Positions 1 to 10,294 of a stretch of DNA of 12,923 bases are shown in pieces. This DNA comes from Baffinella frigidus (taxonomy: Eukaryota; Cryptophyceae; Cryptomonadales; Baffinellaceae). Position 1 is the first letter of the stretch, and each line of letters opens with the position of its first letter. The translations under genes were made by a program, and so were the position numbers. The notes beneath the pieces were generated by a model that saw only the letters and a list, made by a program, of their open reading frames with translations, was not told the DNA's origin and did not search any database. The stretch covers positions 33,809-46,731 of the forward strand of contig MU647398.1 in NCBI GenBank assembly GCA_026770585.1, written 5' to 3'.

Positions 1-18
1 GTGAGAGAGAGCGCGCGC

Positions 19-62
<44 letters not shown>

Positions 63-135
63 GTGTGTGAGAGAGAGGGAGAGGGAGAGAGAGAGATAGA
101 GTGTGTGTGTGAGAGAGCGAGAGCGCGAGAGAGAA
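1..135 (+). repeat. GT/GA/GC dinucleotide microsatellite
   Basis: Interrupted runs of (GT)n, (GA)n and (GC)n. The predicted peptides here are low complexity and not genes. Confidence 0.95.
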
Positions 136-167
136 AGACCTGCATCACTACCAACGCGGACGCCATG

Positions 168-253
168 TGTTCACCCCCACCGAGGCTGTGTCTCGGACGC
201 GTTCAGCCCCACCGAGGCTGTGTCTATGTTCACCCCCACCGAGGCTGTGTCTC
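168..253 (+). repeat. Three copies of CCCACCGAGGCTGTGTCT
   Basis: Copies at 168-194, 201-225 and 227-253. On the minus strand each reads GACACAG|CCTCGGTGGGG followed by GTGAAC or GCTGAAC, so it carries an AG and, in two copies, a GT. It may be the stuttered edge of the next exon, but no family residues were recognised. Confidence 0.7.
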
Positions 254-465
254 AGTAGGGGCGCCGAGAGAGGGCATACGCACTCTACACCCTGCATTCA
301 CACCGTCTGCCGGAGCCATCAGGTTATGAGCTGCAATTTGTACCATAATCGTTGAGATGGACACATCATCGAAGGCCCCGGTGGCTGCTAAGTGGGTGGC
401 ACGGCACGTGCGTCAAAGACGCGGTTTGGATAGGTTGGGAAGGAGCGCTGCCCACCGAGATAAAA
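254..465. other. Unannotated stretch
   Basis: No exon, repeat or RNA recognised. It lies on the downstream side of exon K and is presumably intron or intergenic. Confidence 0.5.
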
Positions 466-921
466 GTCGAGAGTGGAACGTCTCAAAGCAAAAGTGGAAC
501 ATCCGTCAACTTAAGGTAGAGCCCTTCAAAACGCATCGTATCGAGAATTCTGGTACAAATCAAATGAGCAAACCGGCAAATCAGCAAACCGAAAAGCGGC
601 CACCATTTACCACCATCGCTCTAACGGTGGAGACGAGACAAAAGTCAAGAGGTGAACGTCTCAAAGCAAAAGTGGATCCTCCGTTAACTTAAGGTAACGG
701 TGGAGACCTGGTGGTTGAGGACGTGGACCCTACGGTAGGCATCCCGTAGAGACATAGGGGGGTTCCTACAGATAAGGTAACGGAAAGACCTGGTGGTTGA
801 GGACGTGGACCCTACGGTAGGCATCCCATAGGGACGTCAACAGGTGGACGTCTCAAAGCAAAAGTGGATCCTCCGTTAACTTAAGGTGACGGTGGAGACC
901 TGGTGGTTGAGAACGTGGCGG
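466..921 (+). repeat. Direct repeats around CTCAAAGCAAAAGTGGATCC
   Basis: Three related blocks (about 466-525, 640-725, 835-921) share ACGTCTCAAAGCAAAAGTGG, CCGTTAACTTAAGGT and, in the last two, GGTGGAGACCTGGTGGTTGAG, which is the exon K donor region. The last block contains intact exon K's end. Confidence 0.7.
708..807 (-). repeat. Exon K tail-only copies (708-725 and 790-807)
   Basis: Both read CACGTCCTCAACCACCAG and then GTCTCC or GTCTTT on the minus strand, i.e. HVLNHQ plus donor. Each is followed on the exon side by CCCTACGGTAGGC, the inner part of a fold-back family, instead of the rest of exon K. Confidence 0.65.
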
Positions 922-951
922 ACGGTAATGTCCTTCTTCGTCAGCCCGTGC
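900..951 (-). CDS. Exon K: HGLTKKDITVRHVLNHQ
   Basis: 52 nt, last base of Arg269 plus 17 codons (to residue 286). The acceptor is ggggcAG|GCACGG and the donor CACCAG|GTCTCC. D-I-T-V-R-H-V-L-N-H is the conserved strand and helix before the 'HTSGL' turn of the family ('ITVRHLLSHTSGL'). Head-only copies lie upstream near 1013-1030 and 1123-1140. Tail-only copies lie downstream at 790-807 and 708-725. No following exon was recognised between 1 and 880. Confidence 0.82.
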
Positions 952-3900
952 CTGCCCCCCCCAGCCAAAAGTCAACTTCACACAACCCAAAGTCAACATC
1001 TGAGGTTGTCATTATCAGCCCGTGCCTGCCCCTCGCAGCGAAAAGTCAACTCCTCTCACCCCGAAGTCAACCTCCCAGCCACAAGTTTGCTCAGGGGTTA
1101 GGCGTTCGGCGTTCGGCGTTACCAGCCACGTGCCTGCCGGCAACATACACTGCCAGCCAGGATCTTTTACTTTAAGTCAACAAACCTGATCCTAGGCAGT
1201 AAGTTGCCATTTCGTTTAGATGGACCGGCTCTGGAAGCCGGCATTTGACTTAAGGCTGTGGTTTTCAGGGGGAGTTGACTTGGGCGAAATGTTCTGGCTC
1301 GGAGTGAACATAGTGAGTACTCTGTCTAGTCGACAGTCGCGTTAAGTCAACAGTCTGTTAAGTCAACAGTCGTGGGCGGCTAGACGCTCTATGCGCAGAC
1401 CCACATGTTGACTGATCGCTGTTAGTCAACTGTTTAGACTGATCGCTGTTAACTGTTTTGGCTGATCGCTGTTAGTCAACTGTTTTGACTAATCGCTGTA
1501 AGTCAACTTTTTTGACTGATCGCTGTTAGTCAACTGTTTTGACTGATCGCTTTTAGTCAACGTTTGACCCATCGCCAGCGAGGGGCACCCACCAGCCGTT
1601 CTTGGAGCCATTTGCGTCTACAGGTCTCAGGGTCCGCTCTCGAGCGAACTCGGCACATTTTAAAAGTCGAAGGCCAGAATCTGGCCTCGCTTTCAGGTGA
1701 AACCCTTTAAAACTGCCGAATTGCTCCCTCCCCGCTCGGTCGCGGTGAGGGTTTAGGGTTTAGGGTTTGTTACCGGCCGTTCTTGGAGCCATTTTGGTCG
1801 CAGTTGGCGAACTCCGGCCAGTACTTGACCTAGGGTTTGGGGTTTGGTGTTTGGTGTTTAGGGTTTGGTGTTTGGTGTTTGGTGTTTGGTGTTTAGGGTT
1901 TAGGGTTTGGGGTTTAGGGTTTGGGGTTTAGGGTTTGGGGTTTAGTGTTTATGGTCTAGGGTTTAGGGTTTAGGGTGTAGGGTTCAGGGTTTATGGTTTA
2001 GGGTTGGAGGTTTGAGGCTTAAGGTTTGAGGTTTGAGGTTTGAGGTTTGAGGTTCAGGGTTTAGGGCGGGGTTAGGGTTTAGGGTTTAGGGTTTAGGGTT
2101 TAGGGTTTAGGGTTTAGGGTTTAGGGTTCAGGGTGCAGGGTGCTGGGTTTAGAGCGGGTGCAAGGTTCCACTTTAGGGTTTAGGGTTTGGGGTTTAGGGT
2201 TTAGGGTTTAGGGTTTAGGGTTTAGGGTTTAGGGTTTACCACAGGCGCATCGAGATCGATGATGCCCTTCCGGACGAGGATGTGTACCGCGGCCGCCACG
2301 ATGCCCTTCCCGGCACTGAAACCGCACGTTTTCGGTGTTATAAAACGCTAGTAAACACAAACTGCACCGTTTCGCGTCAGCACGGGCGTGGAAGCGCGTA
2401 GTAAATTTGATTTTACTACAGGCGCGTCCAGGTCGATGATGCCCTTCCGCACGAGGATGTGTACGGCCGCCGCCACGATCCCCTTCCCGGCGCTGAAACC
2501 GCGCGTTTGCAGTGTTATAAAATCACGCATTTTGGGGGTTATAAAACGTCAACACAAGATGTGTGTTGGACACATGCGCAGCGGCTGAAATCACATCGAT
2601 TGGTGTCAGCACGGGCGTGGAAGCGTGTAGTGAATTTGATTTTACTACAGGCGCGTCCAGATGGGTGAATCCCTTCCGGACGAGGATGTGTACGGCCGCC
2701 GCCACGACCCCCTTCCCAGCACTGAAATCGCGCATTTTCAGCGTTATAAAACGCTAGTAAACACACGATGTGTGTTGGACACACGCGGGGCGGCTGAAAT
2801 CGCGCGAGTTCGAGGGATTAGTATTTAACCGCCCCCTGTCGCGTCCAGTTGGTACCGAATAACAACTTGTTGCGTCCCCGAAAACGCGCCGTTTCGCGTC
2901 AGCACGGGCGTCAGAACCTTTGTCTCTCCAGAAGCCTCGATGCTTCTAAAGAAGGACGATTTAAAACAACAAATCGGCCTAAAAGTCCTACTTTCAGGCA
3001 CGCTAGCGTGGTCACGTTGCCGTACGGAATCCCGTACTCACAGTGCAGCACGTCCTCAATCCATGTCAGTTTCGGAACCTTCCAGCCCTGGGGGGCTTTC
3101 TGGGACCTGAAGCGGATCAAATCCCCTCTACGCTCACCCCCTTTTCAGACTTTGAAATTTTACGGAATTCCGTACTCACTGCCGTACGGATTTCCGTACT
3201 TACTGTGCGGCACGTTCATAGGCTAACGTCCTGAAAACCGGGTAGTTAAGCCTACGGTATTGCCTACGGTAGGCCGTAGGGTCCTTAGGGGGGTCCTATG
3301 AAACATTAGGTCCTAGGGGCCCTACGGCCTACCGTAGGCCATACCGTAGGCCTAACTACCCGTTTTTTAGGACGTCACCCCTCAGCTCGAGCGTGGTCAC
3401 GTTGCCGTACGGAATCCCGTACTCACAGTGCAGCACGTCCTCAATCCATGTTAGTTTCGGAACCTTCCAGCCCTGGGGGGCTTTCTGGGACCTGACGCGG
3501 ATCGAATCCCCTCTACGCTCACCCCCCTTTCAGACTTTGAAGTTTTTCAGGCCCCGAAAGGGGATTTGATCCGCTTCAGGTCCCAGAAAAGTCCCCCAGG
3601 GCTGGGAGGCTTGCGTAACGAATGTACAGACTAACAACTACATATAGCCCTCGGGGAGGTGACCTGAAGACGTTGAAAAGCTATCTTATCTTATCTATCT
3701 ATCTATCTATCTATCTATCAACTAACAAGTACATGTATAGCCCTCTATCTATCTATCTATCTTATCTATCCATCCATCCGTCCGTCCATCAACTAACAAC
3801 TACATATAGCCCTCGGGGAGGTGACCTGAAGACGTTGAAAAGCGTGTCGGGCTTGACAGGCTTCAGGGAGTAGGGCGAGTCGATCCCCGCGCATAGGTCC

Positions 3901-6900
3901 ACCACCTTCTCCCCCTTATGCAACACCACAACCTGCGCGTGAATGAGGAGGGTTAGCACAACCTACGCGGGAGGGCTAGTATAGTAGAAAGACCCTGGGC
4001 GAGAAATTCCAGAACTTCCTGAATGTCTCGCCAAAGGTCTTTCTACTGTTCGTACTGCGAATCATGTGGCGGGCTTCAAAGAGTAGGGCGAGTCGATTCC
4101 CGCGCATAGGTCCACCATCTTCTCCCCCTTGTGTAATACCACAACCTGTTCGTATAAGGGGTTATTTGACGAGCGATTCACGCCACGGGGGGTCCGGAAT
4201 CGACCCTGTCAGGCTGCAGAACGTGGGTCGTTTTTAACTCCTGCTAAAGCCCGCATCGGGATCGATCGATTCCCGCACAGAGGCCCACCACCTTCTCCCC
4301 CTTGTGCAACACCATAACCTGCTCGTCCAGAGAGGGGTTAGCACAACATACGCGGGAGGGCGAGTATAGTAGAAAGACCCTGGGCGAAAAGTAGAAACAC
4401 CCTGGGGGAGAAATCCCAGAAATTCCTGGATTTCTCGCCAAAGGTCTTTCTACTATTTGCACTGCGAATCATGTGACGGGCTTGAGGGAGTAAGGCGAGT
4501 CGATTCCCGCACATAGGTCCACCACCTTATCCCCATTGCGCAACACCACAACCTGCGCGTGAATGAGGAGGATTAGCACAACCTACGCTGGGAGGATAGC
4601 AAGAATTTCACGCCCAGGGACTTTCTACTATCTGTAACGGGCTTCAGCAAGTGCTATCTGCAAAGGGCTTCAGCGAATAACGCCCGCGTGACCGGTCACG
4701 CGGACGCCGAAGCCAACTGTCCGAGGTGACTGCCTTGGCGTGTCTCACGCTCTGCTGGGGGCTTCCTCCCGGGGCGAGTCGATTCCCGCACACAGGTGCA
4801 CCACTTTCCCCCTCGTGTAGAGCACCACACCCTGTTCTACCCTAGACCTGAGGGTGGTCAATCGCAAAAGTCAACTCCCCAGTGCCGCGAGGTCAACTTT
4901 TGGAAGAATAGCCAGTTTTCGGGCTATTCTGCAAGGGTGTCAACTTTTGATTGCTCCCGGTCACGTCTCAAGTAGTTTACACGAGGCTATTTGAGGTACA
5001 GCTCTGCAGTCCACACAGCGGACTTCGAAGGGATTTTGAATAACCCCTAAGCGATAAGACCTACGCCCCTACGGTAGGCAACCCGTAGGGGCATAGGGGG
5101 TTCTTACGGATAAGGTAACGGAAACTCGGGCACTGAGTGCCCTAAAATCCCTTCGTAGCTCTCTGTGCGGGGTACAGCGCCTGTCGCGTCTTATCTGGCA
5201 ATGGGACTCGGCAGACGCTGTTATAAACTGGATTTCAATCAAAATTACTACACGTTTGCTTTAATATTACTAGTAAAGATCGTTATGTGTAGTAAATTTC
5301 ATGGAATCCAGTTTATAAATCATGAGTGTTTGCGCATGAGATCCACTCCCATCCACCACACAGAGGGCTGCGAAGGGATTTTCGGGCACGTACATCCAGG
5401 TTGTGAGCCTTTTTCATCCAACATTCTAGCTCTGCCCCACACGGGTTGACCGACTATTCCTAAGTTGACATGCTGGGTTCACGGTACAAACCCGTCAGCT
5501 TTGGAGCGGAAAACGGACAGAGCCCACCAAATTGGTGCGCCCAAATAGACCGAGAAGGTTCATAACATGAGCGCCGAGGATGAGACCCTTTCCTGCTCCA
5601 AAGTTGACGAATTTGCACCAAACACCCAGCACGTCAACTTTAGAATAGTCTTGTCAAATAGACCGATAAGAATCATAACAGGAGACGAGACGCGGCAGGA
5701 TCTATACCAGTCGGCAGACTACGCGGGTTTCTTTGCCCCCGGATTCCGGGGGGTACCGTGACCAAACTCGCACCATAAAATCCTTGAAGGGCCGAGAGGA
5801 GGGATCGTAACCTGGGCGCCGAGGATGAGGCCCTTTTCTGCTCCAAAGTTGACGGACTTGAACCACATACCATGCTCCAAAGTTGACGGATTTGAACAAC
5901 ATAATCAGCACGTCAACTTTAGAATAGTCTGCCATATAGACCGAAAAGGATCATAACCTAAGTTGTTCATTGTGTCAACTTGAGTAAGTTGAAGGATCAT
6001 AACCTGAGCGCCGAGGATGAAGGTTGAGGGCGGTCCGCCGGGCAGGGATCTCATCCGGACGAGTATTTTCCGAAAATACGATTTTAAAAGTATGTTCAAC
6101 GAAAATTACCACACAATTTGCCTGTACTTTTTAAAAGGGTCACGTCCGTGTAGTAATTTTCGTTGCAAATCGGATCGGAGGTCCCCGAAATCGTATTTTC
6201 GGAAAATACTCGCCGCGATTAGATCGCATCCCTTTCTAGCCGGCTGTACAACGCAAGGCAGTCACCTCGGACAGTTGGCTTCGGCGTCCGCGTGACCGGT
6301 CACGCGGGCGTTCACGAGCCTGCCGGCGGGGCTGTTCCACGGATCACAACCTGAGCGCCGAGGATGAAGCCCTGTCGGATGCGGTCCTGGAGAAGCTCCT
6401 TGATGCCCCCGAGCGTGTCGATCCTGCCATAAGTTGTTCGTTATGTCAACTTAAGTCAGCGTGTCGATCCTGCCATAAGATGTTCATTGTGTCAACTTGA
6501 GTAAGTTGTTCATTATATCAACTTCAGTCAAATCAAAGCTCCTTGATCCCCCCGAGCATGTCGATCCTCCCATAAGTTGTTGAATTTGTGTTTTCATTGT
6601 GTCAACTCGAGTGAGTAGTTCATTATGACAAACAGGACGCCACTCAGCAGTGACTGACACCAATCCCCACCCGGATTTCCACGCACAACATTATTGTCCG
6701 CAGACGGGCGGTTACGGGCGGTTACCCCGAAACGGCCTCCATCCGCATCACGGGCGTCTCCCCGTCCGTCAGCAGGTTCTTCACGTCCGGGGATTCGTGC
6801 AATGCTGACCGCGCGTACGGCGTCATCACCTGCGAACAAAGAGATTAGTCAACAGTCAACGGACTAGTCAACTGTCTCAGCCACTTCGCAGCACCCGAGT

Positions 6901-9900
6901 TAGTACGATTCGTCAACATCATGACGACACACGCACGATTTGTGTACATGATGACGACACTTTGTATGCACCAGGGCGATGACCACTCCGGGCAGGGCTT
7001 ATCCACTCCGCCCGAGTACTTCCCCCCCCGGATTTCCGGGGGAAATTTCGGTTTCGTGATGTATTAGCTGGGACTCGTCCGGGGGGGGAGGAACTCGGGC
7101 GAAAATACATCACGAAATCGAAGCTTCGATTTCGTGATGTATTAGCTGGGATTCATCAACCGACCCGGGCCTTCTCTTAGTCTATAGTTCCGTTGAGGCT
7201 ACGTTGAACGCAGGCACCGTCGTGCCTAATTCTGAGGGTCGCTCCCTATCGATGCGGAGGAACAAGTCGCAGCATCCGAGTTCCTTTCCTCCCGAATTTC
7301 CGGGGGAAACCCCGGTTGTAATCCATAGCTATGGATAAGATTCTAGTACAATTCGTTTCGATGGACTGTATCCGTGAAGCCCTCGATGCCTGCCAAGTGG
7401 CCATTTGGGCTCACCCATTTGGTCAGCCCGGGCTCTCTTCCGCTCCAAAGTTGTCGGATTTGTACCTCAGACCCAGCATGTCAACTTAGGAATAGTCTGC
7501 CGACCCGAGTGAGGCAGAGCCAGGAATCTAATCCCGCCGAGTGTTTGACTCAAATACGATCTGGCAACGAAAATTACTACACACCGGTCTTTTTCAGTCA
7601 CGTCTGCGTGGTAATTTTCGTTGCAAATCGCATCGGAGATCCCCGAAATCGTGTTTGACGCAAACACTCGTCCGGATGAAATCGTTGGTGAACTCCGCTG
7701 CCCAAAACGCAAGTCCCTCTAGCTCCGCCTCACTCGCGTTGACCGACTTTTCCGAAGTTGACATGCTGGAGCCCTCTAGCCGGCTATTCCTAAGATGACA
7801 TGCTGGGTTCGCGGTACAACCCCGTCAACTTTAGAGTGAAAAAGGCTCACAACCTGGATGTACGAAAGCTCGGCGTTGAGGGTTGCCGCGAGCCCCCGAA
7901 GGAGCCCAGCATGCCTCACTAGGGCTGACCGACCATGGTCCATTACCACCGAAGAAGGCACACGCAAGGCAGTCACCTCGGACAGTTGGCTTCGGCGTCC
8001 GCGTGACCGGTCACGCGGGCGTTCACGAGCCTGCCATGGGCTCCATGGAGCCCATGGTCGGTCAGCTCCTTCGGGGGCTAGCGGCAACCCTCAACGCTCT
8101 GCCTCACTAGGGCTGACCGACTATTCCTAAGTCAACTTGCCGTGTTTGCGGTACAAACCCGTCAACTTTGGACCAAAAAAAGGCCCGGGCTCACAACCTG
8201 GATGTACGAAAGCTCGACATTGAGGGTTGCCGCGAGCCCCCGGAGGAGCCCAGCATGTCGACTTAGGAATATTCCGCTCGCGTTCACCGACTATTCCTAA
8301 GTTGACAAGCTAGATCCACGGTACTAATCCGTCAACTTTGGAGCGAAACCTGGATGTACGAAAGCTCGACGTTGAGTGTCGCCGCTAGCCCCCGGAGGAG
8401 GCCGAGGACGCGATCGAAGAAGATGAACGCGTCCGGCCACGCGTCGATCGGCGACCGCCCCTGCGACGCAAAAGTCAATTCCAGGTGTCACGTCCGCGAC
8501 ACCGCGTCTTTTCAGAACCCTGAATGGACTGTTGTACGTGGTCTCGTCCGTTAGAAACTGCAAAAACGCGTCGTTTCAGGTGTCACGACCCCCGGAGGAG
8601 CCCCAGGACGCGATTGAAGAAGATGAACGCGTCCGGCCACGCGTCGATCGGAGACCACCCCTGTGCGTCATCCCAGGTGTCACGACCGCAAACTCGGTCA
8701 CGGGCAATGGAAACAGGGTCACGGGACGTGCAAACACGGTCACGGACACCAACACTTCCAGGACACGCGGTCACGGGCGGTGCAAACTCGGTCACGGGCA
8801 ATGGAAACGCGGCCACGGACACTGGAAACATGGTCACGGGCGCAAAAACACGGTCACGGGCGGAGCGCACACCTTTGGGGCGGCGCAGCGCTCCTTAGGC
8901 ATTCCAACCAAATCGCGCACTTCTCCGGCCGGGCGAGCGCTGGTGCAAATCCGCTACAACGCGGTTGTATAATCGGGATCGTGGTACAAACTTAAAACGC
9001 CCCCGTACTAAACGTTGTAAATATGTGCAGTGTTTGAACACCTTCTGGACGGCGCAGCTCTCCTTGGGCACGCGCTGCTCCTTCCCGGTCGTCAGCCGCA
9101 CCGTCACCTGAAAGTCAACAATCCCCGAAAGTCAACTACTGAAAGTCAACACTCCCCGAAAGTCAATTACCGAAAGTCAACTACCGAAAGTCAACTGGTC
9201 GTCAGCCGCACCGCCACCTGCTCAAAGTCAACTCCTCAAAGTCAACGCCGCCCCCGAAAGTCAACATCGACTCCAAAAGTCAACTACCGACGCGAGACGG
9301 ACCCGTGCGATATATATAATAATAATAATAATAAAAACGTATATTGGAATTCGGAAGGCGCGAGTCGCGTCCAGGGTCGCGAGCGTTAGCAGATTAGTCA
9401 ACTGTATCAGTCAAATTGGTGAGCCCAAACAGACCACACAGCGGGCTTCGAAGGGATTTTCGGCCCAGTTTGGGCCGAGTTTCCGTTACCTTATCCGTAC
9501 GAACCCGTATGACCCTACGGGTTTCCTACCGCTATGACCCTACGGGTTTCCTACCGTAGGGTCGTAGGTCTTATCGCTTAGGGGTTGGGGTATTCAAAAT
9601 CCCTTCGAAGTCCGCTGTGTGGCAGACTGAGACAGTTGACTACTCCGCAGTAACTTCCCTCCCATTCCTTGTCAAGCAAAGTGGCGCTGCCCCTAATCGT
9701 CTAGATTCAGGGTTTAGGGTTTAGGGTGTAGGGTTTAGGGTTTATGGTTTATGGTTCAGGGTTCAGGGTTCAGGGTTCAGAGTTTAGGGTTTAGGGTTTA
9801 GGGTACAGGGTTCAGGGTTCAGGGTTCAGGGTTCAGGGTTCAGGGTTCAGGGTTTAGGGTTTAGGGTTTCAGGATTCAGGGTTCAGGGTTCAGGGTTCAG

Positions 9901-10218
9901 GGTTCAGGGTTCAGGGTTCAGGGTTCAGGATGTCAGGTGTAGGGTTTATGGTTTATGGTTTATGGTTCAGGGTTTCAGGTTTCAGGCGTGGGACCGTCCC
10001 GTCCTTGTGCACCGCGACAACCTCGCCCTTTGTCATATATATATATACATATATATATATTTAATATATATATATATATATATATATCAACGCATAGTGG
10101 ACGACACAAGGTTACGAGTCGCGTCCATGGTCACGGGCGTTTGCAAGTACCGTGCCATCCTTGTGCTCCGCAACAACCTCGCCCTTTTTTAATATATATA
10201 TGTACACACACACACACA

Positions 10219-10294
<76 letters not shown>

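Larger units (their letters stand above)
2240..2790 (-). repeat. Tandem exon-intron repeat carrying exon I
   Basis: Three units, 177 and 229 bp apart, each comprising exon I, its acceptor side (GTTTTATAAC...TTTCAG) and a donor-side segment. In two units the donor side forms a short hairpin, GTAGTAAA...TTTACTAC, overlapping the splice site. GACGCGAAACGG and CCACGCCCGTGCTGAC are shared intron blocks. Confidence 0.85.
4078..4831 (-). pseudogene. Exon H head-only copies H2-H5 with acceptors
   Basis: Four copies begin after AG at 4145 (H2), 4318 (H3), 4552 (H4) and 4831 (H5). They read QVVVLHKGEKMVDLCAGID (H2), VMVLHKGEKVVGLCAGID (H3), VVVLRNGDKVVDLCAGID (H4) and GVVLYTRGKVVHLCAGID (H5). H2 and H4 run to SPYSLKP and then change to CACATGATTCGCAGT. 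None has the exon end or donor. Most are separated by an AGTAGAAAGACC fold-back element. Confidence 0.72.
7436..8346 (+). repeat. AAGTTGAC/GTCAACTT hairpin modules (intron E-F)
   Basis: Related units at about 7440-7490, 7753-7834, 8126-8170 and 8296-8342, sharing ATTCCTAAGTTGACATGCTG and GGTACAAACCCGTCAACTTT. They lie next to the donors of E2, E3 and E4. Confidence 0.72.

Noticed and set aside
357-692. 111-residue plus-strand ORF
   Set aside because: No recognisable family, covers direct repeats including the antisense of the exon K donor region; composition is like the surrounding repeat DNA.
1408-1576. CRISPR-like series of about 27-bp repeats
   Set aside because: Units are directly adjacent without unique spacers, degenerate, and in eukaryotic DNA; this is a minisatellite.
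960-1576. AGTCAAC as plant W-box (TTGAC) promoter elements
   Set aside because: The TTGAC core is contained by chance in a repeat that lies in introns and in tandem arrays; no promoter context was seen.
2911-3120. Minus-strand ORF reading WIEDVLHCEYGIPYGNVTT, duplicated at 3391-3546
   Set aside because: It looks protein-like, but exons H and I join in phase across it (AG|C for the catalytic Ser), homologues have nothing between them, and it belongs to repeats flanking a fold-back element. It could be a relic of another gene.
2240-4831. Beta-lactamase antibiotic resistance gene
   Set aside because: The SxxK segment belongs to a broad serine hydrolase family, is split by introns and fused to an ABC1 domain; nothing suggests a resistance role.
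8524-8995. Overlapping plus-strand ORFs of 110-146 residues with RSRA/GHGQWK repeats
   Set aside because: They are antisense to exon E copies and the GGTCACGGGC minisatellite; repeats are open in three frames.
9030-9389. 119-residue plus-strand ORF rich in KST/ESQ
   Set aside because: It reads through the antisense of exon D and a cluster of AAAGTCAAC motifs; low complexity with no conserved segment.
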